Source: CAJGCS01 sp045589955 (GTDB taxonomy: Bacteria; Bacillota_I; Bacilli_A; ML615J-28; CAG-313). From it: a stretch of 41,370 nt of DNA. The stretch spans positions 1 to 41,370 of the forward strand of contig JAZNQD010000020.1 in the NCBI GenBank assembly GCA_045589955.1, given 5' to 3'. Made by a program: the position numbers and the translations under genes. How positions within the stretch are numbered: position 1 is the first letter of the stretch; every line of letters begins with the position of its first letter. The notes under the pieces were generated by a model. It was not told the origin of the DNA, did not search any database, and worked only from the letters and a program-made list of their open reading frames with translations. This document shows positions 15,947-25,573 of this stretch, piece after piece.

Positions 15947-16684
15947 ATGAACCATCAAGAATATATTAATATTGTGCCAAATGCTTCTACTGCATTTATC
16001 TTTATTCATGGTATTGTCGGTTCTCCTAATCACTTTGATGATTTTGTTTCATTAGTGCCAAAAGAATATTCTATCTATAATATTCTTTTAGATGGACATG
16101 GAAAAACGGCAATTGACTTTGCGAAAACAAATATGAGTAAATGGCAAAATCAAGTTAATAAATTGATTGATGAAGTTGAAAAAACGCATGATAATATATA
16201 TATTATTGCTCACTCAATGGGAACGCTACTTACAATGAGTAAAGCAACTTCTTCAAGCAAAATAAAAGGAATGTTTTTTCTAGCTCCACCATTAAGAATA
16301 ATCTTAAAACCAAGTATGATCCTTACTTCTTTAAAGATTTATTTTAATAGAATTAAACCTTCCGATATTAGAACTAATGAAGCAAAAAGATGTTATAGTA
16401 TTAATCATACGTATAACATCATCAGTTATTTAAGATGGATTCCAAGGTTTTTAGATCTTTTCAAAAAATCAAGACAAACAAGAAAAATAACTAACAAAAT
16501 TCAAATTCCTACATATGTATATATGTCAAAGAAAGATGAAGTTGTTTCAAGAAAATCAAAAAAATACTTACAAAATAATTACTTTAAGGTTTATACTTTA
16601 AATGATTCAAGACATTTCTATTATGATTTCAACGATAAACTTTTTTTATTAGAAGAATTTAAAAAATTTATTAAAAATAATTAA
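15947..16684 (+). CDS. Alpha/beta hydrolase (carboxylesterase / monoacylglycerol-lipase-like)
   Basis: 245-residue serine hydrolase. IFIHGIVGSPNHF forms the oxyanion-hole HG motif, IIAHSMGTLL (nucleophile S90) the elbow, MSKKDEVV the acidic residue and DSRHFYYDF the catalytic histidine. Size and order resemble Est30-type carboxylesterases. There is no signal peptide, so it should be cytoplasmic. Substrate unknown. AAAGGAAG precedes the ATG, and a TATAAT at 15916-15921 with a poor -35 may be its promoter. It is divergent from the thi operon and ends at its own terminator. Confidence 0.88.
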   Translation: MNHQEYINIVPNASTAFIFIHGIVGSPNHFDDFVSLVPKEYSIYNILLDGHGKTAIDFAKTNMSKWQNQVNKLIDEVEKTHDNIYIIAHSMGTLLTMSKATSSSKIKGMFFLAPPLRIILKPSMILTSLKIYFNRIKPSDIRTNEAKRCYSINHTYNIISYLRWIPRFLDLFKKSRQTRKITNKIQIPTYVYMSKKDEVVSRKSKKYLQNNYFKVYTLNDSRHFYYDFNDKLFLLEEFKKFIKNN

Positions 16685-16689
16685 TATTT

Positions 16690-16713
16690 AACCAAGAACT
16701 TTAGTTCTTGGTT
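16690..16713. terminator. Terminator after the alpha/beta hydrolase gene
   Basis: Perfect 10-bp stem (AACCAAGAAC at 16690-16699, GTTCTTGGTT at 16704-16713), 4-base loop, T-run on the plus strand. It abuts the stop of the broken HTH gene at 16715. Confidence 0.9.
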
Positions 16714-16714
16714 T

Positions 16715-17078
16715 TTATATTCTAAACAACTTTATATTTGACTCATTTTCTTTGATATACTTTCTATTTTTTAACTCCTTGATAGCACGATCAACTGTAG
16801 ATTCAGATTTATTAATAAGTAAAGCAATTTCTTTTCTAGTTATAAATAAATTTCTCGTCATTTTGAATATTTATCTCGTCATTCTGTTTTTTTATCTCGT
16901 CATTTCGAGAGTTTATCTTGTCATTTTGATTTTTTATCTCGTCATTTCGAATGTTTATCTCGTCATTTTGAATGTTTATCTCGTCATTTCGAATGTTTAT
17001 CTTGTCATTCTGAATATTTATCTCGTCATTCTGTTTTTTTATCTCGTCATTTTGAATGTTTATCTCGTCATTCATCAT
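16715..17078 (-). pseudogene. Frameshifted small protein: NDEI heptad repeats plus a winged-HTH-like domain
   Basis: From the ATG at 17076-17078 (AAGGAG upstream) the frame encodes about eleven seven-residue repeats of the type NDEINIQ and stops at 16836 (80 residues). The other frame, from ATG 16861 to stop 16715, encodes 48 residues, including TRKEIALLINKSESTVDRAI, a typical HTH. The last repeat reads GAGAAAT where the others read GAGATAAA. Restoring the two missing bases joins both parts into one 121-residue protein, NDEI repeats followed by LFITRKEIALL. Similar NDEIN-repeat linkers before an HTH are known in RecG-like/AlbA-type regulators. I call it a pseudogene, but both halves could still be translated separately. 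Confidence 0.6.
16853..17078 (-). repeat. Tandem 21-bp repeat, ten full units and one partial
   Basis: Units starting TCTCGTCATT on the plus strand recur every 21 bases from 16853 to 17062, and a partial unit ends at the ATG of the repeat gene. Positions 1-10 and the final TTTA are conserved and the middle varies (TTGAA, TCGAA, CTGTT). The period is a multiple of three, so copy-number change would keep the reading frame. Confidence 0.9.
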
Positions 17079-17144
17079 ACCTTAAAACTCCTTACTACAT
17101 ATCTACAATTTATATTTCGTAATTAGTTTAAATTTTCCATTAAA

Positions 17145-17168
17145 AAACTGAGGAATTATCCTCAGTTT
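17145..17168 (-). terminator. Terminator after truA
   Basis: Perfect 10-bp stem (17145-17154 and 17159-17168), 4-base loop, T-run on the minus strand. The stem begins inside the truA stop codon (17167-17169). Confidence 0.9.
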
Positions 17169-17892
17169 AATAATATACTTTCCAAAGATATAACCCAACA
17201 GCTGGGGCTACGTATGGAGCTAATTTTCTTTCTTTACCATCTAATATTCTTTGAATATCGGAAGGTTGAAGTTTCCCTTCGCCAACTTTTAACATTAAAG
17301 CAACAATGATTCTTACCATATTGTACATAAATCCATTACCGATTATTCTAAATTCTAGTAATCCATCAACAATGTTAAGTTCGAATAGTTCTATTATTCT
17401 TACAGTTGTTTTTAATTCTTTGTTTTTAGAAAAGCTTTTAAAGTCATGTGTCCCAATAATATATGTCATTGCTTCTCTTATTTTAGAAATGTCAATTCGG
17501 TCATGAAAGTGATGTTGATAGTTTGCTTTAAGAGGATCAAATGTTCCTATCGATACATAGTATCGATATTCTTTTTTGATTGCACTTCCACGAGAATGGA
17601 ATGTTTCATCAACGTTTTCAATGTCTGTAACATATATATGCGGGAATACTTTTTTATTTAGTATCTTCTTTAAATTAGGGCAAGGTATTACTTGTGGAGA
17701 ATCAAAGTGAGCTACTTGACCTTTTGCATGAACTCCAGCATCTGTTCTTCCACTGCCTTTAATAACGATTGGCATTTTGAATATTTCTGTTAAAGCAATT
17801 TCAATTGTCTCTTGGACAGATGAATAGTTTAATTGGCGCTGAAAACCATGGAAGAATGCACCATCATATGAAATAGTTAGTTTATATCTCAT
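17167..17892 (-). CDS. truA: tRNA pseudouridine synthase A
   Basis: Makes pseudouridine at positions 38-40 of tRNA anticodon arms. 241 residues; GRTDAGVHAKGQVAHF holds the catalytic D51; YDGAFFHGFQ and FMYNMVRIIV are family signatures. It overlaps the end of ecfT by four bases (ATGA), the normal ecfA1-ecfA2-ecfT-truA order of Bacilli. rplM and rpsI, which usually follow, are absent: the next gene downstream is the broken HTH gene. Confidence 0.96.
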   Translation of the reverse strand: MRYKLTISYDGAFFHGFQRQLNYSSVQETIEIALTEIFKMPIVIKGSGRTDAGVHAKGQVAHFDSPQVIPCPNLKKILNKKVFPHIYVTDIENVDETFHSRGSAIKKEYRYYVSIGTFDPLKANYQHHFHDRIDISKIREAMTYIIGTHDFKSFSKNKELKTTVRIIELFELNIVDGLLEFRIIGNGFMYNMVRIIVALMLKVGEGKLQPSDIQRILDGKERKLAPYVAPAVGLYLWKVYY

Positions 17893-18887
17893 AGAAAAAT
17901 CCTACCTAATATACATGCTGTAAGAAGTATGATGATAAATACAATTGATAAATAATCGAATGTTCTAAACTTCATATGAAGAAGTTTAGTTCTTTTTTCT
18001 CCTGGGATATATCCTCTTGCCTCCATCGCATCAGCTAAATCTGATGCTCTTTTTATTGATATTACAAACATTGGAATAAGTAATGATACTATTTGCATAA
18101 CTTGTTTTGCAAGTGAACTTTCTTTAAAGTCAACACCTCTTGATGCTTGAGCTTTTAAGATTTTTTCTGTTTCTGAAAATAGGGTTGGAATAAATCTTAA
18201 GGCAATTGATAACATCATGGCAAAAATACTTGTTTTTATCTTTAAAAGTTCAAGTGGTTTTAAAATCCATTCGATTGCATTAGATATATCAATTGGTTTA
18301 GTTGTTAGGGTGAAAACAGTTGAAAAGCTAATGATGATAATAACACGAAGTACTGTAAATGCACCAAACTCTAAACCATATTTATATAAGTTTAAACTAG
18401 GTGTAAGTAGGAATGGTTTATCAAGGATTGGATACATACATAGTATTACTGATCCAATTAGTAATACTGTGAAAATAATCATTTTTGCTTTTAAGAATCT
18501 TCTAAGTAGAATAAAAGCTAAGAAGACAAGGGATACAATTGCAATATTTATTAAAGTGAAGTTGAAGTTGATTGTATAAACAATTGAACCATCACCTTTA
18601 TTAAATAACATTTGGATAGCAAATGAAAATACAACTAAGAAAATAATTGATCTGTAACTTTTAATAAACTGTGAAATAGGAATCTTTGACATTAGCATTA
18701 CCACAAGTAATAATACTAAGAAACCTCCCAAACAAGCAAAAGCAAGATAAGGGATTTGTGTTTCAAAAGGGATTAAGAACATTGATACCATAATTACGAT
18801 TAGACTGATAAATTTTGTTCTAGGGTCTAAGCGATGAATAGCACTATCTTTTTGATAGTAGCGGCCTATAATCATTGCATTATTCAT
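17889..18887 (-). CDS. ecfT: Energy-coupling factor transporter transmembrane protein EcfT
   Basis: Membrane scaffold that couples the two ATPases to vitamin-specific S components. 332 residues from the ATG at 18885-18887 (AAGGAGG upstream); the longer frame to 18911 is inside ecfA2. Hydrophobic segments span the first half. The two cytoplasmic coupling motifs are ASRGVDF and EARGYIPGEKR, carrying the family's A-R-G signature. No S component is in the window, so substrates are probably set by unlinked genes, as in group II ECF transporters. Confidence 0.95.
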   Translation of the reverse strand: MNNAMIIGRYYQKDSAIHRLDPRTKFISLIVIMVSMFLIPFETQIPYLAFACLGGFLVLLLVVMLMSKIPISQFIKSYRSIIFLVVFSFAIQMLFNKGDGSIVYTINFNFTLINIAIVSLVFLAFILLRRFLKAKMIIFTVLLIGSVILCMYPILDKPFLLTPSLNLYKYGLEFGAFTVLRVIIIISFSTVFTLTTKPIDISNAIEWILKPLELLKIKTSIFAMMLSIALRFIPTLFSETEKILKAQASRGVDFKESSLAKQVMQIVSLLIPMFVISIKRASDLADAMEARGYIPGEKRTKLLHMKFRTFDYLSIVFIIILLTACILGRIFL

Positions 18888-19731
18888 GATAAGCCTCCTT
18901 AATAACTTCAAGAAGTTTTTCTTTTGTTAGAGGGATATCTTGATAATCGATTAATCCTTTTTCTTTTAATGCTTTAGCATATTTTGCACATTCTGGTAAA
19001 TCAAGATTATAAGAATCTAGGATTTCATCATTATTAAATAGTTCTTGTGGGGTACCATCAAAAGCAATTTCTGCTTTATTCATTACAATAACACGTTTAG
19101 CAAATCTTGCAACATTATCCATATCATGAGTAATCATAACGATAGACTTATGTGTCTTTTCTTGAATTTCTTTTAGAAGATTTAATAAATCTTCCTTACC
19201 AACTGGGTCAAGTCCAACTGTTGGTTCATCAAGAATTAAGATTTCTGGGTTACTTGCAAGGATCCCGGCAATTGCAACTCTTCTCATTTGTCCACCACTT
19301 AAATTAAATGGTGATTTAGCTAAGATTTCATCACTAATACCAACACTTTTTGAAGCTTCTTTAGCAAGCTTTATTGCTTCGTCTTTAGACTTTCCGAAGT
19401 TTTTAGGGCCAAAAGATATGTCTTTTAAAACAGTATCTTCAAATAATTGGTATTCTGGAAATTGGAAAACAAGGCCAACTTTTTGACGAATCTCTTTTAG
19501 TTTGATTTTTGATTTTGGTTTTACGACTTTATCATAGATATGAATTTCACCACTTGTTGGTAATAAAAGAGCATTCATGTGTTGAACAAGTGTTGATTTA
19601 CCACTTCCTGTTTCACCAACAATCATGATGAATTCATCATTTTTATTAATATTAAGACTAATATTATTTAAAATATTCTTGGAAGCTTTTTTAGAATATT
19701 TAAATACTACATTTTGAAAGTTAATTCCCAT
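18880..19731 (-). CDS. ecfA2: Energy-coupling factor transporter ATPase EcfA2
   Basis: ABC-type ATPase, 283 residues. Walker A GETGSGKST, Q-loop FQFPEYQLFEDTV (the EcfA2-type signature), LSGGQMRR, Walker B EILILDEPTVGLDP and a switch histidine in MITHDM. It overlaps the end of ecfA1 by 25 bases and the start of ecfT by 8. Confidence 0.95.
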   Translation of the reverse strand: MGINFQNVVFKYSKKASKNILNNISLNINKNDEFIMIVGETGSGKSTLVQHMNALLLPTSGEIHIYDKVVKPKSKIKLKEIRQKVGLVFQFPEYQLFEDTVLKDISFGPKNFGKSKDEAIKLAKEASKSVGISDEILAKSPFNLSGGQMRRVAIAGILASNPEILILDEPTVGLDPVGKEDLLNLLKEIQEKTHKSIVMITHDMDNVARFAKRVIVMNKAEIAFDGTPQELFNNDEILDSYNLDLPECAKYAKALKEKGLIDYQDIPLTKEKLLEVIKEAYHE

Positions 19732-20516
19732 ATTGTGTCAATTAACTCTTTCTTATTGTTTAGGTTACTATTATTAAGTTCATTAACAATAGAAATGCCA
19801 TCAAGAAGTTTTAAGCCACTAGCTTCCAAAGTGTCTTTTTCTTTTAATACTTCTTGTGGTGTTCCATCAAGAACAATCTTACCACCATTTAATACTATTA
19901 CCCTATCAGCATATACTGCTTCTTCTAAATTATGAGTAATAGAAATGATTGTTTTGTTTTGTTCTTCTTTTAACATTTTAATCATTTGGTTGATTTCTTT
20001 AGTACCTTTTGGATCAAGCATTGATGTTGATTCATCAAATATTATAACATCTGTTTCCATTGCCAGTACCCCTGCAATAGCAACACGTTGTTTTTGACCA
20101 CCACTTAGGTTTTCAGGGTTGGTTAATAAATAATCTTCCATTGAAACAACCTTAGCGTATTTGTTTATTCTTTCAATCATTTCTTCTCTTGGAATGCGGC
20201 GATTTTCAAGGCCAAAAGCGATGTCATCTTGGACTGTAACACCAACAAACTGGTTGTCAGGATTTTGGAAAATTATCCCCATTTTGTCCCTTATTTTATC
20301 AAATTCATCACCTTCATACTTTACGCCATCAACAAAAACTTCACCACTTTTAGGTTCAAGTAAACCCATAATGATTTTAGATAAAGTAGATTTACCACTA
20401 CCATTATGGCCTAAGATGGCAACCATTTGTCCTTCTTCAATAGTCAAAGATAGATTGTCTAAGACTAAAGCATCTTTTTCATATGAAAAAGAAATATCTT
20501 TTAATTCAATTTTCAT
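19707..20516 (-). CDS. ecfA1: Energy-coupling factor transporter ATPase EcfA1
   Basis: ABC-type ATPase, 269 residues. Walker A GHNGSGKST (36-44), Q-loop FQNPDNQFVGVTVQDDIAFG (EcfA1 signature), LSGGQKQR, Walker B VIIFDESTSMLDP and SITHNL. In Walker B the usual EPT is EST, which keeps the catalytic Glu. First gene of ecfA1-ecfA2-ecfT-truA. In B. subtilis this operon follows rplQ directly; here rplQ is 15 kb away. Confidence 0.95.
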   Translation of the reverse strand: MKIELKDISFSYEKDALVLDNLSLTIEEGQMVAILGHNGSGKSTLSKIIMGLLEPKSGEVFVDGVKYEGDEFDKIRDKMGIIFQNPDNQFVGVTVQDDIAFGLENRRIPREEMIERINKYAKVVSMEDYLLTNPENLSGGQKQRVAIAGVLAMETDVIIFDESTSMLDPKGTKEINQMIKMLKEEQNKTIISITHNLEEAVYADRVIVLNGGKIVLDGTPQEVLKEKDTLEASGLKLLDGISIVNELNNSNLNNKKELIDTIWELTFKM

Positions 20517-20565
20517 TTAGCTACCTCCGACTTTAAAATTTGATATTAATAAATCAATCTATCTT

Positions 20566-20571
20566 ATTATA
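20566..20571 (-). promoter_or_regulatory. Probable -10 of the ecfA1-ecfA2-ecfT-truA operon
   Basis: Minus strand TATAAT at 20566-20571, about 50 bases before the ecfA1 start, with only a weak T-rich -35. A separate promoter is expected because the operon is cut off from the ribosomal operon. Confidence 0.45.
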
Positions 20572-20612
20572 CTACAAATAGGGAAAAAAGAGAAATGATT
20601 TAGTAATTCAAG

Positions 20613-20643
20613 AAAAGAGTCAGATAAAATATCTGACTCTTTT
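20613..20643 (-). terminator. Terminator after the 1408-aa Hint protein gene
   Basis: Perfect 14-bp stem (20613-20626 and 20630-20643) with an AAA loop; the T-run forms the end of the second arm on the minus strand. It starts at the stop codon of the gene. Confidence 0.9.
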
Positions 20644-23600
20644 TATGTAAGATTGTCTTCATTCAAGTATTTTTCAATTATTTCAAGTAAATATTCCATT
20701 GTAAAATTGCCTTTTTCAATTGCAACTTTAAAGTACTTACCATTTAATAAATTGAATAATTCTTCACTAGCATACATACTCCATTCTTCATAAGTATATA
20801 AGCCGTATTTTTCGATATCAGCTTGCATTTGTTCTTTATCGTACTGCAAGTTTTCATTAATTTCAAATGGTAATTTATACAGTAAAAATGGTTCCATCGA
20901 TAATACATTATCGTAAATGAAACTAAAATCATATGCTGTAATAATTTCATACGTATCTGCAATTGTTAAGCTTACATTACAATCAATTATTTTTTTACTT
21001 GATACAACTCCGTTATCGTACGCCATTATTCTTGTACCAATGTAATCATAAACATTTTCAGAGTTTATGCTAAAATATTCTAGTTTATCAATGTCAAAAT
21101 ATGACTGTGAACCAGCAAGTTGAACGCTTGTTTCATCATCAAAATATAATGTAATATCGTTCACCATAACATTTTTCAATTTTTCAATAAAAATAACTGG
21201 TCTAGATACAAATTTTCCTTCTTCAAAACTCCATGTTGTAACTAAATCACCTATTTGAATTTCAGTCACATTTTTGAAAGATCCATCAGCCATAAGGATT
21301 TGAGCATTTTCAAAAACACAAAAATCTGAGTTATCTGAATTTCCAGAACTTGATATTATTGAATACTCTGCTTGACCAATAGTAAATGTTGAAGGGTTTG
21401 CAGGTGTCCCTTTATAACTTGGAAACCAACCTCCACTTTTGTATGTGTCTTTTTGAATCGTTGTCCCTGCAGTTATATTATCTAACTGATATCCATTATA
21501 TTCTGCATTGTGGTATGTAAATGCACATGAAACTGATGCTCCAACTTGAATATAAATAACTTGAGAGACATTTGTCTTTTGTTGAGTTGAATTGAAGGTA
21601 TATGTGGCAGAAGGTGTTGTATCTGCTACATCTATAATACATGAACCTCCCGATAATGTGATAACTACTTGAGTATAACAATTTGTTAAAGTTACTTTAT
21701 AGTATCTCAACAACTCCACTTTACTTAATGTATATGTTAAACTTTGCGTTATTGATGGAGATGTTGATCCCCCATCATATTGATTAGACCCATTAATCCA
21801 TTTTTCATCATAAGTAACAATATATATATCTTTTAGTTCAGAATCAAATGAATGATTTGGGAAAGTAAAGTTTCCATTGTTTTCAACAAAATAAGTTATT
21901 GATGTTAAAGATGTCTCTCCAGCAAATTCTCCCCAATCAAGGGTAACTTCATGTTTATTTTCCCATATACCATAAATTGTAATATTTTCGGTTAAATGCG
22001 TATTACTATCAAACAACGTAGTTCCATTTTGATCTATATACCATCCTTTAAAATATTTTGGATATGTTTTATCACTATTATATTTAGCACAGTTGTCTTG
22101 ATGAACATAATCCTTTACATTGATGCTAATAACATCTCTTGGATCCCATTGGAATTCTTCGTCATTATTATTTATTGTTTCATAAGTAATTGTATATGTT
22201 TCCGTACCTTCTGGGTACCATTTACCATACAATGTTGTTCCTTGACTCGCTACAAAATTAGCACCTATAAAATTACCTATTGGTTCTGTCATTTCAGAAT
22301 CAATAAACCATCCTCCAAAAACATATTTATTACTATGAACAGGTGTCTTTAATGCAGTATCTGTAAGAATATTAAATGTACTCAATGTATTAGATACTGA
22401 CCCTGTTTCAACTGCCCCGCCAAGATAAGCATATACATATTGAATATTATATTCAACTGGAACCCATTTTGCAAAAACGTATGCATTACAATAAATTTGA
22501 TACCCATGAGCCTCAAACAATCCTGTTTCCTCATTTAACGTATAAACAGGAATTGTACCTTGCGCATCAGCATACCAACCAACAAAATTATAATGTTCTC
22601 TATAAGGATTTGAGGTATTAATTTTATTAATTGTATAAGGTGTAGAATATGTTCCGTCTAATGGTTCAAAATCTGACGTACCTGTCAACTCACCGCCATT
22701 AGCATCATAGTAAATCATACAAGTCTCGCTGTACCATCTACCATTTAACGACATATATGTACCAGCAGAAAACGAACTGTAATAATTTCCTGAGCTAACT
22801 GTTAACCCTTTTGCATTTTCAGCGGCTACATATGCTGTTACAAATTCACCCGCATTTACATTTGTTCCCATCCCAATTTGCATAGCATCGGTAGAACTAG
22901 TAGTTCCTGAATTTCCTTCTTTAGAAGATAAGGATGTTGTGGTGTTTTCAGTAATAACTAGTTTAGCCCCTGTGTTTTCTGTCTTTATAATACCAGCTAA
23001 TGCACCTTGATCAACATTTAGCTGTCCATTAACAACAAATTCGCTTCCAGGCTTTTGAGGGTATTTACAACTAGCAAACTCTTTATCGACAAATGAACTA
23101 TATATTATTATTTGCCCATCACTAGAAATATTAAATTTTGCACTTTCATCTATATAAATTCTTGAACCAGGTAACAATTTAAACATATTATCTACTGTAA
23201 ATGTGCCATCGTAAAAACCAATATTGTATTTCCATGAAACTGGAAAATATACAGATTCTAATGTTATTGTTACTGTTATCATAACACTAACTTTTAAAGT
23301 TAAAGCTGTAGTTGACCCATTTCCTCTTACTTCGATTGTTGTTGTATCAGACTCGCCCGTTGTTAAACCTAATGTAGTAGGATTAAATTTTGTTTTAATA
23401 TACCCAGATGTAATATTAATTATTCCCTTAGTTCCACTATTTGTAGATAAAATTGGCATTTGATCTGTGTTATGAGCACTATTTGCATATAAATCGACTA
23501 AGCCATATATTACGCTTTCACCTGTCGAGCCACCAACGCTAGAACTATTTAAATATAATTCTGTTTGAATATTTGGCATATCATACGTATTAAATGGAGA

Positions 23601-24869
23601 AATGTTTTCCTTCTTATAAACCGTAACAGTATTTGTACCTCCACGATAATCATATATAACAAATGGCATATATATATTACCGCCTAATACATTTACTTTA
23701 CTATAATTATCCAAAACGGTTTCTTTAACATATCCATAACAATTGAAAACACCTGCATTTTTTATTTTAATTTGCGCATATGAATCCATTGTTATTTGTG
23801 CAAAATCCCCGGAAGTTCCACCAGACGGCTTTTGGCCTGCAGATCCAACAACTCCATCTAAGGAAAGTGTACCACCATTAACTGTAAGAGTTATATTTGG
23901 TGATATTGTAACATTGTTTTTTCTGTGTGTGGAAACACGTTCTTTTGTAGAATCAGATAAATATTGATTTGTTCCTTCCCTATTGCCAATAAAACCTGAA
24001 TCGTCATAACCAATAACTAATGTTACTCCACTATCAATACTGCAATCGCTATAAATTGTTGGATTTTTACCAATTAATGCTATAACAGTTCCTGTTTTTG
24101 CAGTATTGGCCGATATAAGTGCATCTTCAATTCTTCCATAATAGTTTTCGCCTAATTTTGCAACAGCTTCTAAAGTAAATGGAACATCTACATCAACTGT
24201 AGTATAATTTATTTTATCACTAGGTACAAATCTTACACTTGTTGTTACTGTAGATGTAATAGCAATTCCAATATAATCTGTAAATCTTGTTGACTCTTCG
24301 TTTGTAAAAATATAGTCACCAAGAACAGATTTAGGAGATGCATCTGTACTTTCTATATGATTGGGATGAGTAGCAAGTATTGATGATGTAGACTTTGTCA
24401 TACTTGGTAATTGTCCATAAATTGTTGAGCCAAGAGTCGGATACCCTTCTTTTAGTAGCGTAGGAACAGCCTGTTTTATTTCAAAAGGAACTATGACATA
24501 ATCATTTTTATTATTAACATTTTCATATTTAAATGAATATGTTCCAGCATTCATTGGACCACTACTTGGCAGTCCTTCGCTATCGAATTGTATATTAACA
24601 AACCAGTCAGGATTATCACTTGTTGAATATTTAATTACATACTTACTATCGTTAATAATCTCGTCATTTAAAATTAGAGGAATGTGATAATTTCCATCAT
24701 ACACAACAGGAGAAGCGTCTATACTGCTAATTACTTCTCCAGATTGTAAATATTCTGGTTTAAATGTTTTTGATATTGTGATAACCCAACTAGCAATACC
24801 AGTTCCTACTAAAAACAACAAAATTATAGATATTATAATAACTGAGAAGTTTATTTTGTTTTTACGCAT
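20643..24869 (-). CDS. Very large exported protein: MBG-like domain, beta-helix-like region, three InlB B-repeats, C-terminal Hint domain
   Basis: 1408 residues, presumed cell-surface or secreted. Residues 1-27 are a membrane segment/signal ending GTGIASWVI, like the ASW motif of the neighbouring small proteins. About 50-135 resemble an MBG-type Ig-like domain (VVYDGNYHIP...FEIKQA). About 240-715 are rich in beta-helix-like N/G/T repeats. About 718-970 hold three InlB B-repeats (FVGWYADAQG, FGGWFIDSEM, FKGWYIDQNG). A Hint domain starts at C1184 (CVFENAQILMADGSF...IGDLV). The last 60 residues, with KYFKVAIEKG, match the tail of the 1146-aa paralogue. The Hint block-B histidine seen in the paralogue (GDHTF) is replaced by Gln (GSQSY). 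No LPXTG motif is present. It overlaps the small gene upstream by 8 bases. Confidence 0.85.
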   Translation of the reverse strand: MRKNKINFSVIIISIILLFLVGTGIASWVITISKTFKPEYLQSGEVISSIDASPVVYDGNYHIPLILNDEIINDSKYVIKYSTSDNPDWFVNIQFDSEGLPSSGPMNAGTYSFKYENVNNKNDYVIVPFEIKQAVPTLLKEGYPTLGSTIYGQLPSMTKSTSSILATHPNHIESTDASPKSVLGDYIFTNEESTRFTDYIGIAITSTVTTSVRFVPSDKINYTTVDVDVPFTLEAVAKLGENYYGRIEDALISANTAKTGTVIALIGKNPTIYSDCSIDSGVTLVIGYDDSGFIGNREGTNQYLSDSTKERVSTHRKNNVTISPNITLTVNGGTLSLDGVVGSAGQKPSGGTSGDFAQITMDSYAQIKIKNAGVFNCYGYVKETVLDNYSKVNVLGGNIYMPFVIYDYRGGTNTVTVYKKENISPFNTYDMPNIQTELYLNSSSVGGSTGESVIYGLVDLYANSAHNTDQMPILSTNSGTKGIINITSGYIKTKFNPTTLGLTTGESDTTTIEVRGNGSTTALTLKVSVMITVTITLESVYFPVSWKYNIGFYDGTFTVDNMFKLLPGSRIYIDESAKFNISSDGQIIIYSSFVDKEFASCKYPQKPGSEFVVNGQLNVDQGALAGIIKTENTGAKLVITENTTTSLSSKEGNSGTTSSTDAMQIGMGTNVNAGEFVTAYVAAENAKGLTVSSGNYYSSFSAGTYMSLNGRWYSETCMIYYDANGGELTGTSDFEPLDGTYSTPYTINKINTSNPYREHYNFVGWYADAQGTIPVYTLNEETGLFEAHGYQIYCNAYVFAKWVPVEYNIQYVYAYLGGAVETGSVSNTLSTFNILTDTALKTPVHSNKYVFGGWFIDSEMTEPIGNFIGANFVASQGTTLYGKWYPEGTETYTITYETINNNDEEFQWDPRDVISINVKDYVHQDNCAKYNSDKTYPKYFKGWYIDQNGTTLFDSNTHLTENITIYGIWENKHEVTLDWGEFAGETSLTSITYFVENNGNFTFPNHSFDSELKDIYIVTYDEKWINGSNQYDGGSTSPSITQSLTYTLSKVELLRYYKVTLTNCYTQVVITLSGGSCIIDVADTTPSATYTFNSTQQKTNVSQVIYIQVGASVSCAFTYHNAEYNGYQLDNITAGTTIQKDTYKSGGWFPSYKGTPANPSTFTIGQAEYSIISSSGNSDNSDFCVFENAQILMADGSFKNVTEIQIGDLVTTWSFEEGKFVSRPVIFIEKLKNVMVNDITLYFDDETSVQLAGSQSYFDIDKLEYFSINSENVYDYIGTRIMAYDNGVVSSKKIIDCNVSLTIADTYEIITAYDFSFIYDNVLSMEPFLLYKLPFEINENLQYDKEQMQADIEKYGLYTYEEWSMYASEELFNLLNGKYFKVAIEKGNFTMEYLLEIIEKYLNEDNLT

Positions 24870-25542
24870 AATTTACCCCCTCTAGTCTAACATCACAATC
24901 AAAACCATAATCTTCATTGTCAGAATTTTCGAATTTGTAAAAATTTTCAAAGAAAGATTGAAATTGAGCATCAGTTAAATCGAAATGAATTTGGACGCTT
25001 ATAGACTGCGAATCAATTTTTTGATTATTTGGATCATAATTTGCTAAGTAGTTGATTAATGTGAATGTTACTATATAATTACCATTCTCTCTTATTTGAG
25101 GTTCGCTCATTGTAACTCCATCTGGTAACGTGATTGTGTGAGAAACATTTGTTGAATTTGTAAACAAATTATATGGACATTTTTCTCCAGGTTTAAATTC
25201 AACCTCAATCTTTAATGAATCATTATTATATTTTGATTTACAATTATGTAACATAACAAGAAGATTAATTGTACAAGTTCCTCTATTGTAAACTGTACCA
25301 TCTACTGTTACTGAAGATTTAGATAAATCATCATTTAAAAAGCAAGAACTACAATATTTTAATCCTTGTATTTCACCATCAAAGTCAATGTAATCTGCAA
25401 AGCTATTTACACTTTCAGATTTTATATTCCCTGAAGCTGTTATGGAATCGCCACTTACAAAAGTCCATGACGCAAAGCCAACACTAACCATACAAATAGA
25501 AGTAAGTATTTGCATTAAAAATATGATGTATTTTTTCTTCAT
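24862..25542 (-). CDS. Small exported protein with conserved FASWTFVSGDS N-terminus (partner of the 1408-aa protein)
   Basis: 226 residues. A hydrophobic N-terminus (about 5-24) leads into VGFASWTFVSGDSITASGNI, which recalls the SipW-type signals and mature N-termini of TasA/camelysin-like proteins; that kinship is only a suggestion. The rest is polar, beta-rich in appearance, with a CSSC motif (about residues 64-67) and three more cysteines that could form disulfides. The first 45 residues are nearly the same as in the divergent 25744 gene, while the remainder is unlike it. AAAGGAG precedes the ATG. It is translationally coupled to the large Hint gene, so the two products probably work together at the cell surface. 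Confidence 0.8.
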   Translation of the reverse strand: MKKKYIIFLMQILTSICMVSVGFASWTFVSGDSITASGNIKSESVNSFADYIDFDGEIQGLKYCSSCFLNDDLSKSSVTVDGTVYNRGTCTINLLVMLHNCKSKYNNDSLKIEVEFKPGEKCPYNLFTNSTNVSHTITLPDGVTMSEPQIRENGNYIVTFTLINYLANYDPNNQKIDSQSISVQIHFDLTDAQFQSFFENFYKFENSDNEDYGFDCDVRLEGVNYA

Positions 25543-25573
25543 AATGGCGTTTCTCCTTTCATTCTTTATGATA

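Noticed and set aside
16853..17078. CRISPR-like array
   Set aside because: Contiguous 21-bp coding repeats with no unique spacers and no cas genes.
16752..17126. Plus-strand 124-residue open frame with repeated YLVI units
   Set aside because: It is the shadow of the 21-bp repeat; no ribosome site, and the minus strand has the HTH-coding logic.
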